From contig NZ_FWXR01000021.1 in assembly GCF_900176465.1 (NCBI RefSeq), positions 1 to 64,000 on the forward strand: a stretch of DNA of 64,000 bases, given 5' to 3'. The stretch comes from Fulvimarina manganoxydans (lineage in GTDB: Bacteria > Pseudomonadota > Alphaproteobacteria > Rhizobiales > Rhizobiaceae). Numbering within the stretch: the stretch's first letter is position 1; every line of letters starts with the position of its first letter. The translations under genes and the position numbers were made by a program. Shown here piece by piece: positions 28,240 to 38,488 of this stretch. The notes beneath the pieces are model-generated. The model saw nothing but the letters and a program-made list of their open reading frames with translations, was not told the DNA's origin and did not search any database.

Positions 28240-29579
28240 ATGCGAGACCCGACAAGACCTCGATCGAGAAGGCCGAACCCGTCGACACACCCGTCGCCTT
28301 GAACGAAGCGGCCGACGAGACCGACACAGTCGCAGCAGCGTCCGGCCGGCCAGCGGGCGAAGGCGAAGAGACCACGACAAACGAAGACACATCCGCCGCG
28401 CCGCCGCGCAAGCGGCGCCCCTTGCGCCTGGCGCTGATGATCGCCCTTCCCTTGGCTCTCGTTGCCGCCGGCTCCTATTACTGGGTGACCGGAGGGCGCT
28501 ATATCGAGACCGAGGACGCCTATGTGCAGCAGGACCGGGTGACGGTCATGCCCCAGGTCTCCGGCCAGATCGCCGAGGTCGCGGTCAAGGAAAACCAGTC
28601 CGTGAAAGCCGGCGATCTCCTCTTCACCATCGACGATGCCGCCTATCGCAACGCCGTCGAGAGCGACAAGGCGCGGCTGGAAGCAGCGCGGCTCGATGTG
28701 GCCAAACTGAAGGCGGCCTATAGCCAGGCGATCGCCAAACGCCAGACGGCGTCCGACGCGCTGGATCTCGCCCAGACGACCTATGATCGGCAGAACGCTC
28801 TGGTGAAACGGGGCGTCGTTTCCGATGCGACGCTCGACGATGCGCGCCTTTCCCTGCAACAGGCCAAGGGCACGCTGTCCTCCGCCGAACAGGATGTCCT
28901 CGCCGCCAAGGCCGCGCTCGCCGGCAATCCCGATATTCCAACCGACCAGCATCCGGAAGTGATGGAGGCGCTTGCCGCTCTCCATTCGGCCGAACTCGAT
29001 CTCGATCATACGCGGGTCACCGCCCCGGAGGCCGGAATCGTCAGCCAGACCGACCGGCTACAGATCGGGCAATATGTAACGCCCCAGTCCGCCGTCGTCG
29101 CATTGGTCGAGACCTCGACGAGCTGGGTCGAAGCCAATTATAAGGAAACCGAACTGACCGACATGCATCCCGGCCAGCCGGTGGATGTGGTGCTCGACAC
29201 CTATCCGGACCGACCCTTCCATGCGCATGTGGGCTCGATCGGCGCCGGAACCGGCTCGGAATTCGCGCTTCTTCCGGCCCAGAACGCCACCGGCAACTGG
29301 GTGAAGGTGGTTCAGCGCGTTCCGGTGCGCATCGATCTCGACCACAATGGCGATCTGCCGCCCATGCGCGCCGGGATGAGCGCGTCGGTCACCGTCGATA
29401 CCGGCCATAGCCGCGGCGTTCCCGAGTTTCTGGAGCCCGCATTTGCATCGCTCGGTCTTCAGGATTGGCTTCCGGGCCCGCAAACGGCTGAAGCTGCCGA
29501 GACGGGTAGGACCCTCGCGGTCTCTGACGCAAACGCCCAGCAAGCGACCGGCGATGATGGCCGGCCGCGGCAGAGGTGA
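28236..29579 (+). CDS. EmrA-like membrane fusion protein
   Basis: Periplasmic adaptor of a tripartite drug efflux pump. 447 residues: a charged cytosolic N terminus (~65 residues), one helix (LALMIALPLALVAAGSYYWV), a biotinyl-lipoyl-like domain (VMPQVSGQIAEVAVKENQSV), coiled-coil hairpin and beta barrel. The start overlaps marR and the stop overlaps the transporter (4 bases each), giving a coupled three-gene operon. The outer-membrane channel is not encoded nearby. Confidence 0.9.
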   Translation: MNARPDKTSIEKAEPVDTPVALNEAADETDTVAAASGRPAGEGEETTTNEDTSAAPPRKRRPLRLALMIALPLALVAAGSYYWVTGGRYIETEDAYVQQDRVTVMPQVSGQIAEVAVKENQSVKAGDLLFTIDDAAYRNAVESDKARLEAARLDVAKLKAAYSQAIAKRQTASDALDLAQTTYDRQNALVKRGVVSDATLDDARLSLQQAKGTLSSAEQDVLAAKAALAGNPDIPTDQHPEVMEALAALHSAELDLDHTRVTAPEAGIVSQTDRLQIGQYVTPQSAVVALVETSTSWVEANYKETELTDMHPGQPVDVVLDTYPDRPFHAHVGSIGAGTGSEFALLPAQNATGNWVKVVQRVPVRIDLDHNGDLPPMRAGMSASVTVDTGHSRGVPEFLEPAFASLGLQDWLPGPQTAEAAETGRTLAVSDANAQQATGDDGRPRQR

Positions 29580-31189
29580 GCGCGGTCACCGCCGGCGCGC
29601 AAGGCGGCCCGAAAGGACAGGCCGCGCCGGCGAAATCCACGCCTGAAGCTGCTCCCAAGATAAGCTCGCAACCTGTCGCCAATAAAGGCCTGATCACCGT
29701 CTCGATCATGCTGGCGACGGTGATGCAGGTGCTCGACACGACCATCGCCAATGTCGCCCTGCCCAATATGCAGGGCTCGCTCGGCGCGGCCCAGGATCAG
29801 ATCACCTGGGTTCTGACCTCCTATATCGTCGCCGCCGCGATCATGACGCCGGTCACCGGCTGGCTCTCGGACAAGATCGGCCTGCGCCAACTCTTCATCG
29901 CATCCGCCGCCGGCTTCGTCGTCGCGTCCATGGCCTGCGGGCTTTCGACGAGCCTCGAGGAGATGATCGCCTTCCGTCTGTTCCAGGGACTGTGCGGCGC
30001 CGCTCTCGTGCCATTGTCCCAGACGGTTCTCCTCAACATCAACAAGCCCGAAGAGCATGGCCAGGCCATGGCGATCTGGGGCGCGGGCATCATGGTCGGC
30101 CCGATCGTCGGCCCGACCCTCGGCGGCTGGCTGACCGAGACCTTCAACTGGCGCTATGTCTTCTTCGTCAATCTGCCGATCGGTGCGCTAGCGCTTGCCG
30201 GCATGATCGCCTTTCTGCCGAACACGCCGAAGCGCCAGCGCGGTTTCGACTTCTTCGGTTTCGCCATGCTGTCGATCTTCATCGGCGCGCTGCAGCTCTT
30301 TCTCGATCGGGGCGAGCAGGTCGACTGGTTCTCATCCCCCGAAATCTGGATCGAGCTCGGCCTCGCGGTCTCCGCGATCTGGGTCTTCGTCATCCACATC
30401 ACCGGCGCCAAGGCCCCCTTCATCGACCCGAAGATCTTTCGCGACCGCAATCTCGTCATGGCGCTCGTCATGATCTTCGTCGTCGGCATGGTGCTTCTGG
30501 CAGGCCTCGCCTTGCTGCCCCCGATGCTCCAGAACATCCTCGGCTATCCGGTGGTGACGACCGGCCTGGTCCTGGCCCCGCGCGGCGTCGGCACGATGAT
30601 TTCGATGATCGTCGTCGGGCGGATCATCGGCAAGTTCGACACGCGGCTCCTGATCCTGACGGGCCTTCTTCTGACCGCGCTCTCGCTCTACCAGATGAGC
30701 GGCTTCTCGCCCCAGATGGACCAGACGCCGATCATCGTGTCGGGCGTCGTCCAGGGTCTCGGATTGGGTCTCGTCTTCGTGCCGCTCTCGACACTCGCTT
30801 TCGCGACACTCGAGCCCCGCTTTCGGGCCGATGCGGCGTCCCTGTTCAGCCTGCTCCGCAATATCGGCTCGTCGGTCGGCATTTCGATCGTCACCGTCGA
30901 GCTCGCCCACAACATCGTCATCAGCCGCAGCGAGCTCGTCTCGGGCCTCAATCCGTTCAATCCCAATTTTACCGAAGCGCTTGCGGCGATGGGCGGAATG
31001 GGCGCCAACCAGACCACAGCGCTGGCGGTTCTGAACCAGCAGGTCCAAGCCCAGGCGGCGATGGTTGCCTATGTGGACGACTTCAAACTGATGATGATCA
31101 TCACGCTCTGCGCGATCCCCCTGCTCGCCCTCATGCGGCCGAAGCCGAAGGGTGCCGGCCCGGCGGAGCCTGGACCGGCGATGGAATGA
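29576..31189 (+). CDS. EmrB-like DHA2 multidrug transporter
   Basis: Proton-driven drug exporter of the 14-helix DHA2 family, 537 residues with a GTG start overlapping the adaptor gene. It has the family's LDTTIANVALPNMQGSL in helix 1 and the motif A region GWLSDKIGLRQLF. The N-terminal ~40 residues are a disordered Ala/Pro/Lys stretch. It is expected to form a pump with the EmrA-like protein. Substrates are unknown. Confidence 0.92.
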   Translation: MSAVTAGAQGGPKGQAAPAKSTPEAAPKISSQPVANKGLITVSIMLATVMQVLDTTIANVALPNMQGSLGAAQDQITWVLTSYIVAAAIMTPVTGWLSDKIGLRQLFIASAAGFVVASMACGLSTSLEEMIAFRLFQGLCGAALVPLSQTVLLNINKPEEHGQAMAIWGAGIMVGPIVGPTLGGWLTETFNWRYVFFVNLPIGALALAGMIAFLPNTPKRQRGFDFFGFAMLSIFIGALQLFLDRGEQVDWFSSPEIWIELGLAVSAIWVFVIHITGAKAPFIDPKIFRDRNLVMALVMIFVVGMVLLAGLALLPPMLQNILGYPVVTTGLVLAPRGVGTMISMIVVGRIIGKFDTRLLILTGLLLTALSLYQMSGFSPQMDQTPIIVSGVVQGLGLGLVFVPLSTLAFATLEPRFRADAASLFSLLRNIGSSVGISIVTVELAHNIVISRSELVSGLNPFNPNFTEALAAMGGMGANQTTALAVLNQQVQAQAAMVAYVDDFKLMMIITLCAIPLLALMRPKPKGAGPAEPGPAME

Positions 31190-31253
31190 TACACCGAGGC
31201 TCTCGAAGTCTTTCGACCAGCGACTATTGATGGGTGATGCCGCGCCTGAGGAT

Positions 31254-33296
31254 TCAGGCGGCAATCTCCGAGGCGTCGGGCGTTTGCGAAGGCGCATCGA
31301 GCCAAGGGATTGTGACAGGCTGCAGCGCGGCGGTCAGCGGCGCCGGATGGCGGATGACGTCGCCCTGCAAGGCATCGATGCCGAGCGCCACCGCGGCCCG
31401 TGCATGATCGAGCGTGTGGATCCCACTTGCGATCACCTCTAGATCGAGATGCCGCGCCATGTGGATCAGGCCTTCGAGGACAGCCTTCGATTGGCGATCT
31501 CCGGCCGTGAGCGCCGGATCGATCTTCAGGCGATCGATCGGATAATCCTTCAGGCGCGCCAAGCGGATGAAGCCACTCCCGAATTCGCTCAGCGTGATGA
31601 CGATGCCATGCCCGCGCAGCGCCTGCAGAACTTCGATCGTGCCGACCTCGTCCTGAGGCGCGAGGGCTGCCGCGACGACCTCGATTTCAAGCGCGGACGG
31701 GCCGAGTCCGTGCTTTCGAAGGATCGATAGGGTCTGATCCACGAACCCCTCGGCCAGGAGTTGCCGGATGGAGACATCGACGACGAGGCGAGCGCTCGAT
31801 CCGAGGCTCCGCCAGGCGGCCGCGTCGGCGAGGGTCGTGTCGAAGACCACATGACCGACACGCCCGATCACCTCATTGGCTTCCGCGACCTCGATGAATT
31901 CGTCCGGCTCGACGACGCCGAGCTCCGGATGCCGCCAATCGAGACGAGAGTGGTAGGCCGTGACAAGACCTTTCGCGGTATCGACGACCGGCTGATAGAC
32001 GACGGTGATCTCGCCCCGCGCCATCGCGGATTCAAAGTCGGCGAAGATGGTCGCCTGACGCTGCATGGCAATGGATAGGGAGCGATCGTAATGAACGAAG
32101 CGGCCACGCCCCCGTCGCTTGGCCTCGCCTCCGGCGCGATCGGCCCTGCGCACGAGTTGATCGAGTTCTGCGCCGCATTCGGGATAAAGCGCGACCCCGA
32201 TGCTCGCCATGGGCCGGCATTGGGCCCCGCCAATATGGAAGGGTGCTGCGCAAGCCGATGCGATGCTCTCGGCAAGGCGATCCGCAGCGCCGCGCAGATC
32301 GCCGTCCCTCTGGTCCTCCATGTTTCCCGGCCGCAAGAGACAGATGAATTCGTCGCCGCCCCAACGGGCCAGCGCGATGGCCTGTTCACCGCAGCTCTGG
32401 CTCAGGCGCCGGGCGACCTCGCTCAGAACGAGGTCGCCCGCTTCATGGCCGAGGCCGTCATTGATCTGCTTGAAATGGTCGAGATCGAGGAAAAGGAGGA
32501 CGGCGGGCCCGCCCTCGTTGTCGATCCAGGCGTTGAAGGCGACCGTCAGCCCCCGGCGATTGAGAAGGCCGGTCAACTGGTCGCGATGAGCAAGCTCATG
32601 GAGCGTCCGCGTGCGCTCGGCGACACGGTCTTCAAGATAGAAGTTGGTGCGGCGCATTTCTTCGACCAGCCTGGAATTCTGCCGGCCGAGATCGATCGAC
32701 TCGCGAAGCACCCGAGCAGACGCGCGATGGGCAAGGGTCATCACAAACATGAAGACAAGGCAAAGAAGGCCAAGTAGCCCGTCACTTCCCCCGTTGAGAA
32801 AGAGCCGGGCCAAGGCCGGCACCATCATCAGCCAGATATAGGCGGGACCGATCAGTCGATAGGGCGAGAGCGTCACGATGGCCCCGGCCGTGAAGGCACT
32901 CAGAATGATGCATGCCGTATAGTGCAGGGCCGGCTCGGGGACCGACAAGGCGAACCAGCCGAAAATGCCCCAGCATGCCGATCCGGAGATGAGGCCGATC
33001 GCAAGCCCATTTTGCGCATGGCGGACTGCGGATGGCCGGGGAGCCGACGTGTGGCGGGCCCATCCCTGAATCCGCATACAGACCAGTACGCGAATGACTG
33101 TCAGAACGGACACCAGCGCGAGCCAATGCCACGCCCATTGATAACCGTGCATGCCGAAAAGAGAGCCAACTCCCAACGACGCGACGAAATTGACGAACAT
33201 CCCGGGGATGGCGTTGCGCAGGGAGACATTCAGAAGCGTCGCCTGCGCGTCGTCGTCCGGCAAGACATGGGCACGGTTCGAATACGCGGTCATCAT
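31254..33296 (-). CDS. Membrane diguanylate cyclase with degenerate EAL domain
   Basis: A 680-residue protein: about six N-terminal membrane helices (residues 30-190), a short coiled coil, a GGDEF domain (about 235-400) with intact WGGDEF at 312-317 and metal site FLDLDHFKQIND, then an EAL-like domain (about 415-650). The EAL motif is replaced (YHSRLDWRHPELG, residues 448-460), the usual metal Asn reads Asp (VDVS), the DD pair reads SE (570-571) and the later EG.E reads SG.H (624-627). So it should make, not degrade, cyclic di-GMP, with the EAL part as a possible sensor. No RXXD inhibitory site is seen before GGDEF. Confidence 0.88.
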   Translation of the reverse strand: MMTAYSNRAHVLPDDDAQATLLNVSLRNAIPGMFVNFVASLGVGSLFGMHGYQWAWHWLALVSVLTVIRVLVCMRIQGWARHTSAPRPSAVRHAQNGLAIGLISGSACWGIFGWFALSVPEPALHYTACIILSAFTAGAIVTLSPYRLIGPAYIWLMMVPALARLFLNGGSDGLLGLLCLVFMFVMTLAHRASARVLRESIDLGRQNSRLVEEMRRTNFYLEDRVAERTRTLHELAHRDQLTGLLNRRGLTVAFNAWIDNEGGPAVLLFLDLDHFKQINDGLGHEAGDLVLSEVARRLSQSCGEQAIALARWGGDEFICLLRPGNMEDQRDGDLRGAADRLAESIASACAAPFHIGGAQCRPMASIGVALYPECGAELDQLVRRADRAGGEAKRRGRGRFVHYDRSLSIAMQRQATIFADFESAMARGEITVVYQPVVDTAKGLVTAYHSRLDWRHPELGVVEPDEFIEVAEANEVIGRVGHVVFDTTLADAAAWRSLGSSARLVVDVSIRQLLAEGFVDQTLSILRKHGLGPSALEIEVVAAALAPQDEVGTIEVLQALRGHGIVITLSEFGSGFIRLARLKDYPIDRLKIDPALTAGDRQSKAVLEGLIHMARHLDLEVIASGIHTLDHARAAVALGIDALQGDVIRHPAPLTAALQPVTIPWLDAPSQTPDASEIAA

Positions 33297-33585
33297 CGAT
33301 CTGCAAACACCAGCTGTTTCGAAGCCAGCCTAGAGGAGATGGGTAAACGTCCGCTTGGGCCTGTTGCGACAATTGGTATCAAATTTGCGAAGACGTGATG
33401 GGCACACTTAGTCATTGTCGCGGCCAGCACGCGATAGGCGCTGGGGAAAGGTGCAAATTCAGACCGGTCAAAAGAAACTCGCGACATGATTGCGCGCTAT
33501 ACGGCCCTCCCTTATACGCCCCGCGTCGCAGAACTCGCTTTGCGGGCTGGAACCTCAGGCAAGGCAAAATTGGAAGAGGCACGCC

Positions 33586-34713
33586 TCAGCGCACGATCGT
33601 CAGCGTTTCCGCCGCGCGGGTGATCGCGGTGTAAAGCCAGCGCTCGCGCGTATCGCGAAAGGCGAAGCTTTCGTCGAACAGCATGACGTCGTCCCATTGG
33701 GAGCCTTGTGCCTTGTGGACGGTCAGCGCGTAGCCATAGTCGAAATCGTCGAAGCGCTTCTTGGTCGACCAGGGCACTTCGGTCTCCGGCTCCTCGAAGG
33801 CGCTTTTTAGAAGGCGGATCTTCGCCGCGCCCTGGTCGATGTCGTCGTCATCGGGTTTGACGATGAGATTGACGCCCGGCTTCACAGTCTCTCGGCTAGC
33901 CGTCATCACCTGCCAGAGCGAGCCGTTGAGGAGCCCTTTGGCCGGGTCGTTTCTGAGGCAGACCAACTTGTCGCCGACCTGGGGCAAGGCTTCGGTAAAA
34001 CCCTTCAATTCGCGCAGCCGGGCATTGTAGCGCCGCCGGGTGCGATTGGTGCCGACCAGCACCTGATCGGCCTTCAAAACAGCGTCTCGCTCCACGTCGC
34101 GCTTGCCGATGACCTGAACCGTCCCGTAATCGCCATGCATGATCGCCCGCCCCTCGCGCACGTCGAGGGCGAGGCGAACGATCGGATTGTCGCGGGCCTG
34201 ACGATGGATCTCGGTGAGAAGGAAGTCGGGCTCGGCCTCGGTGAAGAAGCCGCCCCCCGAGACCGGCGGCAGCTGGCCGGGATCGCCGAGAACGAGAATG
34301 GGCGTGCCGAAGCTCATCAGGTCGCGGCCGAGCGCCTCGTCCACCATGGAGCATTCGTCGATGATGACGAGCCGGGCTTTGGCCACCGGGCTCTGACGGT
34401 TGAGCGAGAAGGTCGGCGAGACCCGGGCCGTCCCGGTCTCTTCGTCGGCGATCTCCTCTTCGCCGCGCGGGCGGTAGATCAGCGAATGGATCGTACGGGC
34501 GCTCTTGGCGCCCTTCGAACGCAGGACCTGAGCGGCCTTGCCGGTGAAGGCGGCGAATTGGACCGCGCCTTCGATCCCTTCGGCGAAATGCTTGGCGAGC
34601 GTCGTCTTGCCCGTGCCGGCATAGCCGAACAGGCGGAAGACGGGACGGTCGCCGGCTTCGAGCCAATCGGCCACGGCCTTCAGCGCTTCGTCCTGTTGGG
34701 GGGAGAGCTTCAC
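33586..34713 (-). CDS. RecD-like SF1B DNA helicase / AAA ATPase
   Basis: A 375-residue ATPase starting at GTG, MKLSPQQDEALKAV. Walker A is GYAGTGKTT (30-38), motif II VIIDECSMVD, motif III VLGDPGQLPPV, and the C-terminal UvrD-like motif VHKAQGSQWDDVML plus YTAITRA. It resembles the helicase core of RecD2 and Pif1 without an N-terminal extension. It stands alone; a DNA repair or recombination role is inferred. GAGGAG lies upstream. Confidence 0.9.
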   Translation of the reverse strand: MKLSPQQDEALKAVADWLEAGDRPVFRLFGYAGTGKTTLAKHFAEGIEGAVQFAAFTGKAAQVLRSKGAKSARTIHSLIYRPRGEEEIADEETGTARVSPTFSLNRQSPVAKARLVIIDECSMVDEALGRDLMSFGTPILVLGDPGQLPPVSGGGFFTEAEPDFLLTEIHRQARDNPIVRLALDVREGRAIMHGDYGTVQVIGKRDVERDAVLKADQVLVGTNRTRRRYNARLRELKGFTEALPQVGDKLVCLRNDPAKGLLNGSLWQVMTASRETVKPGVNLIVKPDDDDIDQGAAKIRLLKSAFEEPETEVPWSTKKRFDDFDYGYALTVHKAQGSQWDDVMLFDESFAFRDTRERWLYTAITRAAETLTIVR

Positions 34714-34948
34714 GACCGGTTCGGCTCCTCAGTCAGCATCGGCGGGTGAGATACCTGCAGGCGGCATTGACGGGTGAGACACCCGCATAGTCGCCGGGGG
34801 CTTTGAGCGCAATCGCGGATTGGACGCAGATGCCCCGTCCACAAACCGTTGGATGGCAAGCGGTCTTTTCCACCTAAAGCCGGAACCCGATCGGCGCGGC
34901 AAGCCTTGAAAGGTCAAGTCCCATCAACCCGATCGAAGGAACAAATCT

Positions 34949-35158
34949 ATGAAATTTCAGACACTTTTCGCTGCATCCCTGATGTCCATCGCAGCGCTCG
35001 GCCTGTCGGCCTGCAGCGACGAGGGCGAAGAACAGGCCACCAGCGTCGGCTCCGGCGACGGCCCGACCGATGGCGCGGGCTCCAGCAATCCGGCCCTCGT
35101 TCAGGGTGACGGCGAAGAGGCCGGGGTGATCAAGCCGGACGCCCAGGACGTCAACTGA
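34949..35158 (+). CDS. Small lipoprotein, unknown function
   Basis: 69 residues: a signal peptide (MKFQTLFAASLMSIAALGL) with lipobox LSAC, so lipidation at Cys21 or so, then an acidic Gly/Ser/Asp-rich tail (DEGEEQATSVGSGDG). AAGGA lies six bases before the ATG. Its content suggests a flexible periplasmic or outer-membrane tethered peptide. It has no recognised family. Confidence 0.7.
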   Translation: MKFQTLFAASLMSIAALGLSACSDEGEEQATSVGSGDGPTDGAGSSNPALVQGDGEEAGVIKPDAQDVN

Positions 35159-35243
35159 CGGCCCTCGAACGTATCGTTTCCTGAAAGAAGAGAGACAGGC
35201 TCTGCCCATTGCGGCACGGCCTTCCCTCGTCCAAAGCCTTCGC

Positions 35244-37253
35244 TCAGGCAAATTCCATGATGACGTCGTCGACGGCAAGGCTGTCGCCCGGCTTGGCGTT
35301 GAGCTTGCCGATGGTGAGGTCGCGCTCGGCCTTGAGGATGTTCTCCATCTTCATGGCTTCGACGACCGCCAGGGTCTCGCCGGCTTTGACCTCCTGCCCC
35401 TCCTTAACCGCGATCGAGACGACGAGGCCCGGCATCGGGCAGAGCAGCATCTTGGAGGTGTCCGGCGGCAGCTTGACCGGCATCAGGCGATCGAGTTCGG
35501 CCGTTCTTGGCGTCATCACCTTCACCGGCAGCCAAAGCCCATCGACGAAGAGCGCCCAGCCATTCATGACGGGCCGGGCCTGAACGGCGCGCCTCTGGCC
35601 GTCGATCATACCGGTCCAGAGCGACTCGCCGATCTTGGTGTCGGTCGCAACCGTCGCCTCGCGCCCTTCGACGCTTACGGCATAGACCGGCCGAAGCCCG
35701 CCTTCCGCCCGCTCCAGGTGAAGGGACAGATAATCGCCGTCGACCTTCGCCACCCAGTCGCGGCGCAAGACGCCCGAATGGGGCCGCAGACGATCGATAT
35801 GCTTGTCCAGACGCTGGCGTTGGCCAAGTTCCAGGAGGCCAGCGACGATCGCCGCGACACGCTTGGTCTCGGTGGAAGGCTCCGGCCGCTCGAACCCTTC
35901 GGGATATTCCTCCGCGATGAAGCCCGTCGACAGCCGGCCCTCCTGCCAGCGCGGATGGCGCATCAGCGCGCCGAGAAACGGGATATTGTGCTCGATGCCG
36001 GCGATTTCGAAGCGATCGAGCGCCTCGCCCATCGCCTCGATCGCCGCTTGGCGTGTCTCGGCATGAGTGCAGAGCTTGGCGATCATCGGATCGTAGAACA
36101 TGGAGATTTCCGAGCCTTCCCGAACGCCCGTGTCGTTGCGCACGATCGCCTTGCCCAGCCGCTCCTCTTCCGGCGGGCGATAGCGGGTCAGCCGGCCGAT
36201 TGAGGGCAGGAAGCCGCGAAACGGGTCCTCGGCATAGATGCGGCTCTCCACCGCCCAGCCCTTCAGGGTCACATCGTCCTGGGCATAGCGCAGCGGCTCG
36301 CCGCTCGCCACGCGCAGCATCTCCTCCACGATGTCGATGCCGGTGACGAGCTCGGTCACCGGATGCTCGACCTGGAGCCGGGTGTTCATTTCGAGAAAGT
36401 AGAAATTGCGATCTTCGTCGACGATGAATTCGACCGTCCCGGCGCTCTGATAATCGACGGCCTTTGCCAGCGCGCAGGCCTGTTCGCCCATGGCGCGGCG
36501 GGTCGCCTCGTCGAGAAAGGGCGAAGGCGCCTCTTCGACGACCTTCTGGTTGCGGCGCTGGATCGAGCATTCGCGCTCGCCGAGATGGATGGCGTTGCCA
36601 TGGGCATCGGCCAGCACCTGAATTTCGATATGGCGCGGCTCGACCACGAATTTTTCGATGAAGACCCGGTCGTCGCCGAAGGAGGAACGGGCTTCGGAGC
36701 GCGCCCGGTCGAAGCCGTCGCGGCATTCCTTGTCGTCATGGGCGATGCGCATGCCCTTGCCGCCACCGCCGGCCGAGGCCTTGATCATCACCGGATAGCC
36801 CATCTCGCCGGCGATCCGCACCGCCTCATCGGCATCCTCGATGATGCCCATATGGCCGGGAACGACGCTGACGCCGGCGGCCTTGGCGAATGTCTTCGAT
36901 TCGATCTTGTCGCCCATGGCGCGGATCGCCTTGGGCTTCGGGCCGATAAAAGTGATGCCGTTATCTTCCAGAAGCTCGCAGAATTTGGCGTTTTCCGACA
37001 GGAATCCGTAGCCCGGATGAACGCCCTCGGCGCCGGTCTCCTTCGCGACCCTCAGGATGGTCTCGGCCTTCAGATAGCTCTCGGAGGCGGGCGCCGCGCC
37101 GATATGGACCGCCTCGTCCGCCATTTCCACATGCACCGCCTGGCGGTCGGCGTCCGAATAGACCGCGACCGTCCTGATGCCGAGGCGCCTCGCCGTCTTG
37201 ATGACGCGGCAGGCGATCTCGCCGCGATTGGCGATCAGGATGGTCTTGAACAT
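35244..37253 (-). CDS. pccA: Biotin-dependent acyl-CoA carboxylase alpha subunit (propionyl-CoA type)
   Basis: ATP-dependent carboxylation of biotin and delivery to the carboxyltransferase, here most like the PccA alpha subunit. 669 residues: biotin carboxylase (about 1-445, KTILIANRGEIACRVIKTA, GGGGKGMR, EMNTRLQVEHPVTE), a linker domain and C-terminal biotinyl domain with AMKMEN, biotin on Lys635. The beta subunit is not in the window. Acetyl-, propionyl- or methylcrotonyl-CoA are alternative substrates. Confidence 0.9.
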   Translation of the reverse strand: MFKTILIANRGEIACRVIKTARRLGIRTVAVYSDADRQAVHVEMADEAVHIGAAPASESYLKAETILRVAKETGAEGVHPGYGFLSENAKFCELLEDNGITFIGPKPKAIRAMGDKIESKTFAKAAGVSVVPGHMGIIEDADEAVRIAGEMGYPVMIKASAGGGGKGMRIAHDDKECRDGFDRARSEARSSFGDDRVFIEKFVVEPRHIEIQVLADAHGNAIHLGERECSIQRRNQKVVEEAPSPFLDEATRRAMGEQACALAKAVDYQSAGTVEFIVDEDRNFYFLEMNTRLQVEHPVTELVTGIDIVEEMLRVASGEPLRYAQDDVTLKGWAVESRIYAEDPFRGFLPSIGRLTRYRPPEEERLGKAIVRNDTGVREGSEISMFYDPMIAKLCTHAETRQAAIEAMGEALDRFEIAGIEHNIPFLGALMRHPRWQEGRLSTGFIAEEYPEGFERPEPSTETKRVAAIVAGLLELGQRQRLDKHIDRLRPHSGVLRRDWVAKVDGDYLSLHLERAEGGLRPVYAVSVEGREATVATDTKIGESLWTGMIDGQRRAVQARPVMNGWALFVDGLWLPVKVMTPRTAELDRLMPVKLPPDTSKMLLCPMPGLVVSIAVKEGQEVKAGETLAVVEAMKMENILKAERDLTIGKLNAKPGDSLAVDDVIMEFA

Positions 37254-37369
37254 GGGCGCGCGGTCTTTCCTGTCTGTCTCGGCCGGGTCGAGCTTCTCAC
37301 ACCCGTTTTATGCGACCGCGCGCGGCGTGCAACGCGACTTCCGCATGAAACGGGCGCAATCTCCCGCGT

Positions 37370-38338
37370 TCAGGGGGTTGGATGGATCGGCCGCGCCCGG
37401 CGCGAAGCCCTGAGTTCCAGAAGATAAAGGGCGAGGCCCGAGCCGACGACGACCGCCATCCCCAGCCATTTGAGGCCGTTCGGGAAATCGCCAAAGATCA
37501 GGAATCCGAGGACCACCGCGGAGACGATCTCTAGATAGCTGAAGGGGGCAAGAACCGAAGCGGGCGCCCGGCGATAGGCCTCGATCACCATCAGATGGCT
37601 GACCGTGCCGATCAGGCCGAGGAGAACGATCAGGCCATAGGGTGTGAGCGATTCAGGCGGTGTCGGATCGAGGGCCGGCACGCCGGAGACCCCTCCGATC
37701 ATCAGCGCCACGCCGCAGGTCAGCGCCCCGCCGAGACCCGAATAGACCATCATGGCCAGCGGGCTCGTCGTGCCGGACACGAAGCGGCTGACGATGAGAT
37801 AGAGGCTGATGAGAAGCGCTGCGGCGATCGGCAGCAGAGAGGCGAGCCCGAAGACGGCATAGCTCGGCTGGATGATCAGCATGGCGCCGGCAAAGCCCAC
37901 CACGATCGCGGCAATGCGGCGCCGGCCGATCGTCTCGCCTAGGATCGGCACAGCAAGCAGCGTCACCATCATCGGCTCGACCATGAAGACGGCCGTCGCA
38001 TCGGCAAGCGGCATGAAGCCAAGCGCCGAGAAGAAGGCGATGCCGCCAAGACCGAGAAAGATACCGCGCAACAGGTTGAGGCCGAGATGGCCCGTGGCAA
38101 GGGCGGCCCTGCCCTTCCAGACGAGGACGATCGGCAGAACGAGGACGACCTGCATGACCATGCGCACGAAGGCCACGAAGCCCCCGGACAGGCCATGCCA
38201 TTCGACGAGCACCTTGCCGGTCGCGTCCGCTGCCGGGAAGATCATGAAGCTGACCGCAAGATAGGCGATCCCGACCATGACCTCTGCGGGCGTATTCACG
38301 ATGGTGCGGGCGTGAAACGGGGTCGTCGGCTTCGTCAT
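37370..38338 (-). CDS. EamA-family (DMT) transporter
   Basis: A 322-residue membrane protein with ten predicted helices in two EamA repeats (for example VGIAYLAVSFMIFPAADATG and LTPYGLIVLLGLIGTVSHLM). It is probably a metabolite exporter of unknown substrate. A longer frame begins at 38404, but MTKPTTPFHAR at 38338 is more plausible. It diverges from the YaiI-family gene. Confidence 0.85.
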   Translation of the reverse strand: MTKPTTPFHARTIVNTPAEVMVGIAYLAVSFMIFPAADATGKVLVEWHGLSGGFVAFVRMVMQVVLVLPIVLVWKGRAALATGHLGLNLLRGIFLGLGGIAFFSALGFMPLADATAVFMVEPMMVTLLAVPILGETIGRRRIAAIVVGFAGAMLIIQPSYAVFGLASLLPIAAALLISLYLIVSRFVSGTTSPLAMMVYSGLGGALTCGVALMIGGVSGVPALDPTPPESLTPYGLIVLLGLIGTVSHLMVIEAYRRAPASVLAPFSYLEIVSAVVLGFLIFGDFPNGLKWLGMAVVVGSGLALYLLELRASRRARPIHPTP

Positions 38339-38488
38339 CGTCACGCACTGGCACGAGCGGGGTTGAAAGGATAGGCAGGAGGGATGCGGGTCCAGCCACC
38401 GCAACCTTGTGCGAATGAGACACTAGTTGAGGTTTTCCAAGGGCTTGGCCCTTAGCTGACTTATTCGGCGATACGGCCGGAGCAACAA

